From the NCBI GenBank assembly GCA_031274555.1, contig JAISPZ010000124.1:1-44033 (forward strand): a DNA stretch of 44,033 nucleotides, read 5' to 3'. The notes beneath the pieces are model-generated. The model made no database searches, was not told the origin of the DNA, and was given only the letters and a program-made list of their open reading frames with translations. Numbering within the stretch: position 1 is the stretch's first letter; each line of letters starts with the position of its first letter. Shown in pieces: positions 16,063 to 24,556 of the stretch. The translations under genes were made by a program, and so were the position numbers. Source of the DNA: Bacteroidales bacterium (GTDB lineage Bacteria; Bacteroidota; Bacteroidia; Bacteroidales; P3).

Positions 16063-16956
16063 TTATTTGTCTATTAACAACAGATTTTTGTCTATATTAT
16101 TTTTGTTTTCTACATACCACGCATAAAGCTCTGATATTGCTTTTTCTATCGGGGTTAATGTGAGTGAGGGCATCTCTGCTCTTAGACGAGCATTGCTACC
16201 ACTATATTCGGGTGCCATCCCCTCTCGTGCAATAATAATCGGATGATCTGGTTTGCCTGCTGTTTTACGTACAATATCAGCAACTTCGTAGAGGGATATT
16301 GCTTTATCGGGAGTGATATTATAGGCGAGATATTGTGGCTCGTGAGTGATAAACCAATCAAGGATAGCATTTAGATCCTGGACGTACAGAAAGTCGAAAA
16401 GTCTGTTTTGTTTTATGGTGATTGGCAAGTCAAAAATAATTTTACAGATTACATTCGAGATAAAGCGTATGGCGTAATCTTCGTACTTTCCAAAAATGCT
16501 AAAAATGCGCAAGTCATAGATGTTGCGACTTTGCTCTATTGTACGTCCTGTCACATATTTGCAAAATCCGTGTTCGTCCGTTGGTATATGGTCGCCGTAG
16601 TTTTCCTCTTTTACCTTTGATATCGCCCGCCGCATATCGTAAATAGCACCGCTGCCTGTAACAAGCATTTTTTCGTATCTTCTGCTGTGCCGTTCCAAAT
16701 TGTAAAACATTTTGCTGTTTGTTAAAAACAAATCGGTGAAGTCCTTAGCATTGCGATGACCGGGCTTGACAGCAGAATGGATAACGAGATAAATTTCATG
16801 TTGGGCAAAAAAATCATCTACGCTCTTATCGTCTGCGCAATTGAGTTCCTTGCTTGAGGGTGCAAGAATATTATACTTTTCGGATAAAAAACTCTCTCTT
16901 ATATTTTTCCCAATAAACCCACTTCCACCTGTAAGCAAAATATTTTTTTGATTCAT
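16063..16956 (-). CDS. NAD-dependent epimerase/dehydratase (extended SDR)
   Basis: The 297-aa protein begins with the NAD-binding GGSGFIGKN (10-18) and has the SDR serine region VTGSGAIYD (99-107). It ends with a variable substrate domain. The usual active-site YxxxK reads His-Gly-Phe-Cys-Lys (His129 ... Lys133, in PTDEHGFCKY), so the catalytic tyrosine appears replaced by histidine. It is the first gene of the seven-gene minus-strand operon, just after a divergent promoter region. By family it would act on a nucleotide sugar. Whether it is still an active oxidoreductase is open because of the missing Tyr. Confidence 0.85.
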   Translation of the reverse strand: MNQKNILLTGGSGFIGKNIRESFLSEKYNILAPSSKELNCADDKSVDDFFAQHEIYLVIHSAVKPGHRNAKDFTDLFLTNSKMFYNLERHSRRYEKMLVTGSGAIYDMRRAISKVKEENYGDHIPTDEHGFCKYVTGRTIEQSRNIYDLRIFSIFGKYEDYAIRFISNVICKIIFDLPITIKQNRLFDFLYVQDLNAILDWFITHEPQYLAYNITPDKAISLYEVADIVRKTAGKPDHPIIIAREGMAPEYSGSNARLRAEMPSLTLTPIEKAISELYAWYVENKNNIDKNLLLIDK

Positions 16957-16995
16957 AATTTTGTAAAGTTAATACTATTTAGTGTAAATTTGATG

Positions 16996-17003
16996 TATCT
17001 TTG
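16996..17003 (+). promoter_or_regulatory. -7 box of nhaD
   Basis: TATCTTTG matches TAnnTTTG and ends 23 nt before the nhaD ATG. No clear -33 box is present. On the other strand, TAACTTTA near 16965-16972 is a one-mismatch -7 candidate for the epimerase-led operon. Confidence 0.5.
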
Positions 17004-17026
17004 TCGCCGTTTTTAATCTTGCTTTT

Positions 17027-18358
17027 ATGTTTTACATTATGATTGCCGTTTTCGTGTTGGGATACGTGTGTATTGCGCTCGAACATCCTCTCCGCGTAAA
17101 CAAAGCCGCCTTTGCACTCCTTTTGGGTGTTACTTTATGGACACTTTTTGCCTGTATCAACCCTGCCTCACTGCCTTCTTACTCGGACGCAGCCGAGTAT
17201 CTGCGGGCAAATCCCGATTCTTCGTTTCTCGGATGGCTCACCCACAACGCACTTATCAAACATCTTGGCGAAATCGCAGAAATTCTTTTCTTCTTGCTGG
17301 GAGCGATGACTATCGTGGAACTTGTTGATACTCATGGCGGATTTGGGATTATTACAAGTCGTATAAGGGCGACAAAAAAAGTTCCGTTGCTTTGGCTTGT
17401 TTCTGTTATCACGTTTGTGATGTCTGCTGTTTTAGATAATCTCACAACATCTATTGTGATGATTGCTCTTATGAGGAAACTTATAGACAACAAGCAGGAT
17501 CGATGGATGTTTGGCGGTATGATAATTATTGCTGCTAATTCCGGTGGTGCGTGGAGTCCCATTGGTGATATTACAACCATAATGCTTTGGATTGCGGGAA
17601 AAGTAAGTACTTTAAATATAATATCCGGCGTTATTTTGCCCTCGCTTGTTTCGTTAATTGTGCCACTTGTTATTCTTTCATTTATGATGAAAGGGTCTGT
17701 GGAACGTCCCAGAAAAGAGGATAATCAAGAACATATACAACTAAAAATATGGGAGCGTAATTTTATATTTTTTATGGGCGTTGGATTTCTGCTTTTTGTT
17801 CCTGTATTCAAGACTGTCACTCACCTGCCGCCGTATCTGGGTATTCTCGGTGGGCTGAGTGTTTTGTGGATAACCACCGAAATACTACATCGCAATCGTT
17901 CTACCTTTGAGCAGGGACAGTTGTCGGTTACTGCTATTTTACGCAGGGTTGATACTTCGAGTATTCTTTTCTTTCTGGGGATTTTAGTCGCTGTCGCAGC
18001 ACTGCAATCGTGCGGACAACTCATGATGTTATCACGTTCATTAGAGAATATTCCCATTGAGGGAACTGGAAAGTATGACCTTATAGCTGTTATTCTCGGT
18101 GCTCTTTCTTCGATTGTAGATAACGTGCCTCTTGTTGCAGGAGCAATGGGAATGTACGACTTCCCGATGGATCATCGATTTTGGGAATTTATTGCCTACA
18201 CCGCTGGAACAGGTGGGAGCATGCTTATCATCGGCTCTGCCGCTGGCGTTGCTGTTATGGGCATGGAAAAGATTGATTTTATCTGGTATCTCAAGCGTAT
18301 CACGCCGCTCGCGCTGGCGGGGTACATTGCCGGTTGTGCGGTGTATATGTTTTTTTAG
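17027..18358 (+). CDS. nhaD: Na+/H+ antiporter NhaD
   Basis: This 443-aa inner-membrane protein has 11-12 hydrophobic helices and the NhaD/ArsB-type ion-transporter motifs: SAVLDNLTTSIVM (about 133-145) and ANSGGAWSPIGDITTIMLW (about 165-183). In the second half SSIVDNVPLVAGAMGM mirrors the first, and the end has GTGGSMLIIGSAAGVA. It exchanges Na+ (or Li+) for protons to hold pH and sodium balance. Two ATGs near the start (17027 and 17039) are possible. It is a single-gene unit, divergent from the sugar operon and convergent with the toxin gene. Confidence 0.93.
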   Translation: MFYIMIAVFVLGYVCIALEHPLRVNKAAFALLLGVTLWTLFACINPASLPSYSDAAEYLRANPDSSFLGWLTHNALIKHLGEIAEILFFLLGAMTIVELVDTHGGFGIITSRIRATKKVPLLWLVSVITFVMSAVLDNLTTSIVMIALMRKLIDNKQDRWMFGGMIIIAANSGGAWSPIGDITTIMLWIAGKVSTLNIISGVILPSLVSLIVPLVILSFMMKGSVERPRKEDNQEHIQLKIWERNFIFFMGVGFLLFVPVFKTVTHLPPYLGILGGLSVLWITTEILHRNRSTFEQGQLSVTAILRRVDTSSILFFLGILVAVAALQSCGQLMMLSRSLENIPIEGTGKYDLIAVILGALSSIVDNVPLVAGAMGMYDFPMDHRFWEFIAYTAGTGGSMLIIGSAAGVAVMGMEKIDFIWYLKRITPLALAGYIAGCAVYMFF

Positions 18359-18397
18359 ATGTGGGCTTCGGATGTGTCTTGATTTCTCTAAAAGATA

Positions 18398-18778
18398 TTA
18401 CTTAAAATTGTCCATTATCCTTTTTCTGTCCTCGTTTTCTTTGTCGTTTTTATGATAAAGTTCGATAAATACTATCCTCTGTTCGTTGGGTTTTGCAGGT
18501 TTGTCGGAGTCGCTCTGTTTATCAGAAAAATAAGCGTAAACCAACCGCAATCCTGAATTAACTCCTCTGCCTTTCAAAGATCTACATGCTATTTTCTTTA
18601 CCTTAATAATACACGTTTCTAACCCTAAGTTGTTGATACTAAAACTAAACGGAGGTCTTTCGTCAGGCGTTATTTCAAGTACTTGCTTTACAACTTCCAA
18701 GTCCTCATCAAGCGTTCTATATTTCTTCAAAAGATTTTTCAGGTCTTTCTTAAATTCCTGCAATTGGTCGAAAATCAT
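18398..18778 (-). CDS. RelE/HigB-like toxin of a Panacea TA pair
   Basis: The 126-aa basic protein has the layout of RelE/ParE-superfamily mRNA interferases. An N-terminal helix pair carries FKKDLKNLLKKYRTLDEDLE (about 9-28). A central strand segment reads KIACRSLKGRGVNSGLRLVYAYF (about 61-83). The final strand-helix is RIVFIELYHKNDKENEDRKRI (about 101-121). Its start overlaps the stop of the Panacea-domain gene by an ATGA, the usual antitoxin-first arrangement. The expected action is ribosome-dependent mRNA cleavage in the cytoplasm, neutralised by its partner. The toxin assignment rests on weak but consistent motif similarity plus context. Confidence 0.7.
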   Translation of the reverse strand: MIFDQLQEFKKDLKNLLKKYRTLDEDLEVVKQVLEITPDERPPFSFSINNLGLETCIIKVKKIACRSLKGRGVNSGLRLVYAYFSDKQSDSDKPAKPNEQRIVFIELYHKNDKENEDRKRIMDNFK

Positions 18779-19566
18779 TCCGTTTCATCTTCATAGTTTC
18801 TCACAGAAAATGGGACATCTCTATAAAAAACAAGTTCGTAGTTTATGGTTTCTCCCTCTTTTGTCGCTAACCAAGGCATATCCTTATGAGAATAGTCGCT
18901 GATAGTAGTCGCAGACCAATCGCTCATTTGTTCAATTACCCTGTCTATAACCTCTTTTTCACTTGCCTTCAATTTTGTTAAATCTGCTTTTTCTAAGGGC
19001 AAATATCTGGTTTGCGGATAATCGTAATACGTTACTTTGACCCTTTGTAATTGCTTGTTTTCAATCATTTGATTTATGATTGCATCCGATTTTTTGGGGA
19101 CGGGACCGTATGGTAATTTGCGGTATTGTGCCCCTGTTAATTGTTCTTCGTACAATTCATAATAATTGAAGTCTGAAAAATATAGCAATTTATAAAGAAC
19201 TGTTTCGCCAACATTCGGTTTTCCCGCACATTTTTCAAGAATATACAATAAGATATTTTTGAATTTATTGACTTTTAAATTTGGCACAGAAATACGTTCC
19301 GCACCTTTTTCCACTTCTTCTTTATCTTCAATTTCCGGGTTCGCAGAAAAATTTTCTGACATAAAATCGTCCAACGAAAATTCTAAAATCAAAGATAATT
19401 TCCGCAACTCGAAAATATCAATGCTTCTGTTTCCTAACTCCATTTGAGCCAGTGACGGTCGAGAAATTCTGACTTTTTTAGCCAATTCTTCTTGAGATAG
19501 CCCCTTCATTTTGCGGAGTTCTGCAAGACGCAAGCCTATTTGTTTTTGTGATAAGTTCGTGTTCAT
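18775..19566 (-). CDS. Panacea-domain antitoxin with N-terminal HTH (PanA-like)
   Basis: Residues 9-63 are an XRE-type helix-turn-helix (QIGLRLAELRKMKGLSQEEL). After a linker, residues about 118-230 match the Panacea/DUF4065 (SocA-like) domain: GETVLYKLLYFSDFNYYELY and GAQYRKLPYGPVPKKSDAII, then ISDYSHKDMPWLAT. Panacea domains neutralise many unrelated toxins, and the HTH suggests self-repression of the operon. The ATG at 19566 lies 7 nt after a -7 box, so the transcript is probably leaderless. The toxin gene follows with a 4-nt overlap. Confidence 0.88.
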   Translation of the reverse strand: MNTNLSQKQIGLRLAELRKMKGLSQEELAKKVRISRPSLAQMELGNRSIDIFELRKLSLILEFSLDDFMSENFSANPEIEDKEEVEKGAERISVPNLKVNKFKNILLYILEKCAGKPNVGETVLYKLLYFSDFNYYELYEEQLTGAQYRKLPYGPVPKKSDAIINQMIENKQLQRVKVTYYDYPQTRYLPLEKADLTKLKASEKEVIDRVIEQMSDWSATTISDYSHKDMPWLATKEGETINYELVFYRDVPFSVRNYEDETE

Positions 19567-19573
19567 GTTGCAG

Positions 19574-19604
19574 CAAATTTACGAAATGTTTTAAAATAAA
19601 ACAA
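19574..19604 (-). promoter_or_regulatory. Promoter of the Panacea TA operon
   Basis: Read on the minus strand, TTG (19602-19604), 20 nt, then TAAATTTG (19574-19581) matches the Bacteroidota -33/-7 layout. The ATG follows after 7 nt. Confidence 0.6.
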
Positions 19605-19686
19605 GTAGCTGTTGGATATAAAAACAGTTTTGCGAGCGACATCGTACTCTTGTAAGCATGTTGTTTGATGTAAAAAACACAGGCAC

Positions 19687-19724
19687 AAAAAAAAGCGGGC
19701 TTCATGAGAAACCCGCTTTTTTTT
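19687..19724. terminator. Rho-independent terminator, usable on both strands
   Basis: A perfect 13-bp stem, A8GCGGG paired with CCCGCT8, encloses a 12-nt loop. Its T-runs on both strands fit intrinsic termination. It lies 17 nt past the stop of the lamin-tail gene at 19741. Confidence 0.9.
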
Positions 19725-19740
19725 ATTGAGAAAACAGAAA

Positions 19741-21486
19741 TTATTCTTTGATAAATTTCCGCGTAACAACTTTTCCGTTTTTGTCGGTGGCTTTTACAAA
19801 ATAAATGCCGCGACTTAGGTTGGCTACGTTCATCGTTGTTGTTGTAACACCTGCGCGTTCAGCAACTTTTGTTCCGTTTACGGAATAGATCGCTATATCG
19901 GAAATATTCGCAACAGATATGTTCAGTACGCTTTTTGCCGGAACAGGGGAAATTTCAAGACCTTTTCCGCCGAGAACTTTCTTCTCATTCGCAGTACCTG
20001 ATGCATTGGCAATGTCAGCGGTTGTGCGTGGAGCAACGTACATTTTGCCTCTGTTATACACCAAAACACCTGTAACATTTACTGCCTGTGCTTTGTTTGA
20101 TGTATATGTTACTGTGTTGTAAATATGAGTGCGAACAGCAGAGTCCACAATGTCGCCGAAGTTGCCGTTTGCAACACTGCACATCGCGTAGTTAGTACCA
20201 TTTGCAAGAGTTACGTTGTCCTTGAAATAAACATTCGGAACGACTACGAGTGCCGACTGATCTTCATAAAGACTGTCTTGAAGGTCCTTAAATACGCTAA
20301 GTTCCACCGACGTTGGAGTCCATTCAAAACCGGGTGTTGCATCTGGAACTGCATCTGCAACAGGAACAAATTCAAATAAGCCGTAATAAACTGTAACTGT
20401 ACCTGAAATACCAGCTACCGTGCTTCCAACAGGAAGATCTGTCGCAATTTTGTTGTTTGGATCATCAATAAGGATTGCGCCTGACTCATCTTCAATCCAC
20501 ATCTGACCACGTTGAGTACCTGCTGCGGTTACGGCAACAGTACCTGTGAGCGTATAAACGGTCGTGCCTGTTAAGACACCATCTCTGGATGTTCCAAGTT
20601 CTGCCTTTGCTGCTGTGTAGAGGGCTTCCAAATTGGCGACCTGATTGAAAACGAATGTTTGTGTCTGCGCTGTGGTGATTGCATTGCCTGCAAGGTCTTT
20701 TACGCCTGTAACAGAAACTGTATATGTTGTTGCTGGAGCGATGGAAGCAACTGTCAATGTTACTCCCTTTTTCGTTTCCGTAAGTGCTGCAGCAGAAACA
20801 GCAAGAGATGGGGTGATTGTGTAGTTTGCTACATCTTGAGCTGTTGTTGCATCAAGTCCTTCGTTAAATGAAAGAAGAACTGTTGTTGCTGACAATGCGG
20901 AAGCACCTGTAAATGTTGGTGCTTCTGTGTCTGTTCCACAATGTGTGCCAAAGAGGGCTGCCCATTCAGCGTATGCACTGGTCGCTGTTTCAACATCCCA
21001 ATCTGCAACATTGTAAGTTGTGGTTGGAGATGTTACTGTGCATTTACGGCTCATAAAAACATCTTTTCCCCAATCGGCTACTTGTCCGACAACACCAACC
21101 TGGTCTATTTGTGTGTTGTTCTTGAAAAGACCGAGAGCGTCGTTGCCATTAAAGTTCATAACGTTTTGAGACTCTTGAATATTTGCTTTGTTGCGAAAAG
21201 CCTCGTCACAGGTTGTCTGGTCGTTGGCAATAATGTAACAAGCACCGTTTGCAAGAGTTCCTGTAAGCTGTAACGGTCCTTTTACAAGTCCGCCAGCACC
21301 ATTTTGTTCTTTGTTGAGTGAATAGACGGAAAGATCCACAGTAGCACCTGTTCCGTTGTAAATTTCAAGCACTTTGTTGTTTCCTGTCGGTCCCTCAAAG
21401 TACTTAGAGATGATAAGGTCTGTGTTTTGCGCATTTACGCAAAATGCGGTCATCACTGCCGCAATTAAAAGCATCGTTTTTTTCAT
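19741..21486 (-). CDS. Secreted lamin-tail/Ig-like protein with T9SS sorting domain
   Basis: The 581-aa protein has a Sec signal peptide (about 1-19, ending VNAQ), then a lamin-tail domain (about 20-165; FEGPTGNNKVLEIYNGTG). An SbsA-like Ig domain follows (about 195-290; TYTVSVTGVKDLAGNAIT). A DUF5689/OB-like region (about 290-500; GTQRGQMWIEDESGAILIDD) comes next. The Por secretion C-terminal sorting domain is at about 515-581 (ISPVPAKSVLNISV ... LSRGIYFVKATDKNG). It should cross the outer membrane by T9SS and be attached to the surface or released. No catalytic residues are obvious. The first about 490 residues are nearly the same as those of the divergent gene at 21960. Confidence 0.88.
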   Translation of the reverse strand: MKKTMLLIAAVMTAFCVNAQNTDLIISKYFEGPTGNNKVLEIYNGTGATVDLSVYSLNKEQNGAGGLVKGPLQLTGTLANGACYIIANDQTTCDEAFRNKANIQESQNVMNFNGNDALGLFKNNTQIDQVGVVGQVADWGKDVFMSRKCTVTSPTTTYNVADWDVETATSAYAEWAALFGTHCGTDTEAPTFTGASALSATTVLLSFNEGLDATTAQDVANYTITPSLAVSAAALTETKKGVTLTVASIAPATTYTVSVTGVKDLAGNAITTAQTQTFVFNQVANLEALYTAAKAELGTSRDGVLTGTTVYTLTGTVAVTAAGTQRGQMWIEDESGAILIDDPNNKIATDLPVGSTVAGISGTVTVYYGLFEFVPVADAVPDATPGFEWTPTSVELSVFKDLQDSLYEDQSALVVVPNVYFKDNVTLANGTNYAMCSVANGNFGDIVDSAVRTHIYNTVTYTSNKAQAVNVTGVLVYNRGKMYVAPRTTADIANASGTANEKKVLGGKGLEISPVPAKSVLNISVANISDIAIYSVNGTKVAERAGVTTTTMNVANLSRGIYFVKATDKNGKVVTRKFIKE

Positions 21487-21542
21487 AGTTTTTTCTGTTT
21501 TTTGGTTTTTTTTAGGAATTTATTTTGGTAAATTCTATTTTG

Positions 21543-21573
21543 CAAATTTAGCAAAAATGGCAACTCAAACAAA
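21543..21573 (-). promoter_or_regulatory. Promoter of the minus-strand lamin-tail gene
   Basis: On the minus strand TTTG (21570-21573), 19 nt, then TAAATTTG (21543-21550) fits the -33/-7 consensus. The leader to the ATG is about 56 nt. Confidence 0.6.
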
Positions 21574-21757
21574 GAAAATTTAGATAATTGTTAATAATTT
21601 TTGGAAAGTTTCCTTTAGTGAAACATCGCCTGTCATCAGTTAATCCAAGAAACCGTATTTACCCCCCTCGTTTGGTTCGCGAAACATGAACACTGCTGTC
21701 TTAGATTTTAAAACACAGGAAATTGATTTTTATAAGTCCCCTCTGTGTGTAATTCAA

Positions 21758-21832
21758 GGACACATTTTCACTTTGAGGTGCTGATTGCAAGTTTTTAACA
21801 ATTTACAACACCTCTGAATTGCAAATGTGCCC
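21758..21832 (-). repeat. 75-nt palindromic intergenic repeat, copy 1
   Basis: Read on the minus strand it starts GGGCACATTTGCAATT and ends TGAAAATGTGTCC, so its ends are imperfect inverted repeats of about 20 nt around a core with AAATTGTTAAAAACTT. A copy of about 80-85% identity by eye lies in the opposite orientation at 29255-29327. Confidence 0.8.
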
Positions 21833-21872
21833 AAATTGCAAAAGCACCTAAGTATATTAAATTCTTTTTCAC

Positions 21873-21880
21873 TATCTTTG
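21873..21880 (+). promoter_or_regulatory. -7 box of the plus-strand lamin-tail gene
   Basis: TATCTTTG matches TAnnTTTG and lies 79 nt before the ATG at 21960. No strong -33 box is seen. Confidence 0.45.
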
Positions 21881-21959
21881 CCTTTGTTGTGTTCCGAATG
21901 GGCTGTTTTTTGTAAGCCACTATTTAAGTTGATTTTAATTTAAATTAATTATAAGAATA

Positions 21960-24449
21960 ATGAAAAAGATTTTTTATTTTTTTGCTGTATCGCTTCTGAC
22001 AACAAGCATTGTTGCACAAAACACAGACCTTATTATTTCCACGTACTTTGAGGGACCAACAGGAAACAACAAAGTGCTTGAAATTTACAACGGAACAGGT
22101 GTTACCGTAGATCTTTCCGCGTACTCTATCAAAAAAGAACAAAATGGTGTTGGCGGACTTGTACAAGGACCACTACAGCTTACAGGAACTCTTGCTCATG
22201 GTGCTTGCTATATTATTGCCAATGACCAGATGAACTGCGACGAGGCTTTTCGCAACAAGGCAAATATTCAAGAATCTCAAAACATAATGAATTTTAATGG
22301 CAACGACGCTCTCGGTCTTTTCAAAAACAACACGCAAATAGACCAAGTTGGTGTTGTTGGACAAGTCACCGACTGGGGAAAAGATGTTTTTATGAGCCGT
22401 AAATGCTCTGTAACATCTCCAACCACAACTTACAATGTTGCAGACTGGGATGTTGAAAATGCAACAAACTTGTACTCTGAGTGGGCAGCCCTCTTTGGCA
22501 CACATTGCGGAACAGATACAACCGCACCAACCTTTACAGATGTTTCCATACTATCAGCAACGAAAATTCTTCTTTCGTTTAACGAAGCACTTGATGCAAC
22601 AACGGCTCAAAATATAGCAAACTATACTATCATACCAGCCCTTGCTGTTTCTGGTGCAACGCTTGCAGAAACAACAAACGCAGTAATATTGACAGTTGCC
22701 TCCATCGCTCCAGCAACAACATATACAGTTTCTGTTACAGGCGTAAAAGACCTTGCAGGCAATGCAATCACCACAGCGCAAACAAAAACATTTGTTTTCA
22801 ATCCGGTTGCCAATTTGGAAGCTCTCTACGCAGCTGCAAAGGCAGAACTTGGAACATCCAGAGATGGTGTTTTAACAGGCACGACTGTTTATACGCTCAC
22901 AGGTACTGTTGCCGTAACCGCAGCAGGTACTCAACGTGGTCAGATGTGGGTTGAAGACGAGTCAGGCGCAATCCATATTGATGATCCAAACAACAAAATT
23001 GCGACAGATCTTCCTGTTGGAAGTACAGTTGCCGGTATTTCAGGTACAGTTACAGTTTACTATGGCTTATTTGAATTTATGCCTGTTGCAGATGCAATTC
23101 CTGATGCAACACCTGCTTTTGGAATACAACCTGCCGAAATAGATCTTGAAGATTTTAAAAACAATCAAGAAGGTCTTTATGAGTTTCAGTCCACACTTGC
23201 AGTGATAAAAAATGTTTATTTCAAAGATAACGTTGCTCTTGCAAATGGTACTGACTACGCGATGTGCAGTGTTGCAAACGGCAACTTCGGCGACATTGTG
23301 GACTCTGCCGTTCGCACTCATATTTACAACACAGTAACATATACATCAAACAAAGCACAGGCAGTAAATATTACAGGTGTTTTGGTGTTTAGCAGAGAAA
23401 GAATATACATTGCTCCACGCACAACTGCTGATATTGTGATTGCCGATATTCCTGTTACGGGCGTTTTGTTATATAAAAACACCGTGACACTAAATGTAAA
23501 TCAGACAGAACAACTGATAGATACCATTTTGCCAGGCAATGCCACAAATATAAATGTTACCTGGCGAAGTAGCAACACTAATGTTGCAACCGTTTCGCTA
23601 ACAGGCGTTGTAACCGCTATGAGTGAAGGAACCGCACAAATCATTGTTACTACCGAAGATGGTGGATTTACCGATACGTGTATCGTAACGGTCGTAATTC
23701 CTGTTACAAGTGTTGATTTGAACAAAAGTGCCACAACCTTGAATGTCGGTCAAACAGAGCAGTTGAGTGCAACTGTTTTGCCTGATAATGCCACAAATAA
23801 AAATGTTACCTGGCAAAGTAGCAACACAAATATCGCAACCGTTTCATCGACAGGTCTTATAACCGCCATCGGTATAGGATATGCGCATATAACCGTCACC
23901 ACTGAAAATGGCGGATTTACGAAAACTTGTGTTATAACAGTAGTACCTGTCCCTGTTGATAGCGTTTTTCTAAATAAAGACGCAATAACCCTGAATATCG
24001 GTGAAACAGAGCAGCTGAGTGCAATTGTTTTGCCTGATAATGCCACAAATAAAAATGTTACCTGGCAAAGCAGCAACAATAATATCGCAGCAGTTTTACC
24101 AACAGGCTTGGTGCTTGCCGCAAATATTGGTGCAACATTTATCACCGCAACCACTGATGATGGTGGTTATATTGCATCTTGCATTGTGAACGTGACAGAT
24201 GTAGCATCATCCATTGAGTATATTAAACAAGCAGATTATCTGCAAGTTTACCCAAACCCCACTACAAGAAAATTAACGATTGATAATATCGAAGGACTTT
24301 CTCAAATAGAAATTTATAATCTTCTTGGCCTGCGCGTTGCAGTTTTTAAAGTTACCGAAAAACAAGTTACTGTCGATTTATCACATCTTTTCAGCGGTAC
24401 GTATATTGTTCGGGCGGGGAATAAAATAGCAAAAATCGTGAAGTTATAG
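21960..24449 (+). CDS. Secreted lamin-tail protein with three Big_2 domains and T9SS sorting domain
   Basis: The 829-aa protein opens with a signal peptide (about 1-19) and repeats the architecture of its neighbour: lamin-tail, SbsA-like Ig and DUF5689-like region up to about residue 495. It then has three bacterial Ig-like group 2 domains (from about 497, 579 and 661), each with the pattern LN.GQTEQLSATVLPDNATN and VTWQSSN. A T9SS sorting domain ends it from about 752 (VYPNPTTRKLTIDN ... LFSGTYIVRAGNK). The Big_2 array probably acts as a stalk and suggests a surface adhesin. The shared N-terminal region is almost identical to that of the gene at 19741, indicating recent duplication or gene conversion. 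Its stop codon touches the mutS-tail repeat at 24448. Confidence 0.88.
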   Translation: MKKIFYFFAVSLLTTSIVAQNTDLIISTYFEGPTGNNKVLEIYNGTGVTVDLSAYSIKKEQNGVGGLVQGPLQLTGTLAHGACYIIANDQMNCDEAFRNKANIQESQNIMNFNGNDALGLFKNNTQIDQVGVVGQVTDWGKDVFMSRKCSVTSPTTTYNVADWDVENATNLYSEWAALFGTHCGTDTTAPTFTDVSILSATKILLSFNEALDATTAQNIANYTIIPALAVSGATLAETTNAVILTVASIAPATTYTVSVTGVKDLAGNAITTAQTKTFVFNPVANLEALYAAAKAELGTSRDGVLTGTTVYTLTGTVAVTAAGTQRGQMWVEDESGAIHIDDPNNKIATDLPVGSTVAGISGTVTVYYGLFEFMPVADAIPDATPAFGIQPAEIDLEDFKNNQEGLYEFQSTLAVIKNVYFKDNVALANGTDYAMCSVANGNFGDIVDSAVRTHIYNTVTYTSNKAQAVNITGVLVFSRERIYIAPRTTADIVIADIPVTGVLLYKNTVTLNVNQTEQLIDTILPGNATNINVTWRSSNTNVATVSLTGVVTAMSEGTAQIIVTTEDGGFTDTCIVTVVIPVTSVDLNKSATTLNVGQTEQLSATVLPDNATNKNVTWQSSNTNIATVSSTGLITAIGIGYAHITVTTENGGFTKTCVITVVPVPVDSVFLNKDAITLNIGETEQLSAIVLPDNATNKNVTWQSSNNNIAAVLPTGLVLAANIGATFITATTDDGGYIASCIVNVTDVASSIEYIKQADYLQVYPNPTTRKLTIDNIEGLSQIEIYNLLGLRVAVFKVTEKQVTVDLSHLFSGTYIVRAGNKIAKIVKL

Positions 24450-24512
24450 TAACTTTTTTATCTCGTTCAGCTTGTTCAGAGCTTCGAGGGGGGGGTGAGG
24501 GAGTTGAGGTCT
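24448..24512 (-). pseudogene. Displaced duplicate of the mutS 3' end (left direct repeat)
   Basis: This 65-bp segment matches the last about 21 codons of mutS (26269-26331) with two substitutions and a run of eight G instead of six. The 2-nt difference breaks the reading frame and the stop codon differs. It begins within the stop codon of the preceding plus-strand gene. It is in the same orientation as the intact mutS end, so hipBA lies between direct repeats. Confidence 0.9.
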
Positions 24513-24556
24513 GTGTTGTAGCTATTGCCAACTAAGCAAAAAAACTATCGTATATA

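Larger units (their letters stand above)
21487..21959. other. Divergent intergenic region between the lamin-tail paralogues
   Basis: This 473-bp stretch holds two divergent promoters and one palindromic repeat (21758-21832). Between them I see only a weak 32-codon frame at 21686-21784 (MNTAVLDF...), which runs into the palindrome and which I do not recognise, so I do not call it. Confidence 0.7.

Noticed and set aside
21686-21784. 32-codon frame MNTAVLDF... in the lamin-tail intergenic region
   Set aside because: Too short, runs into the palindromic repeat, no family recognised.
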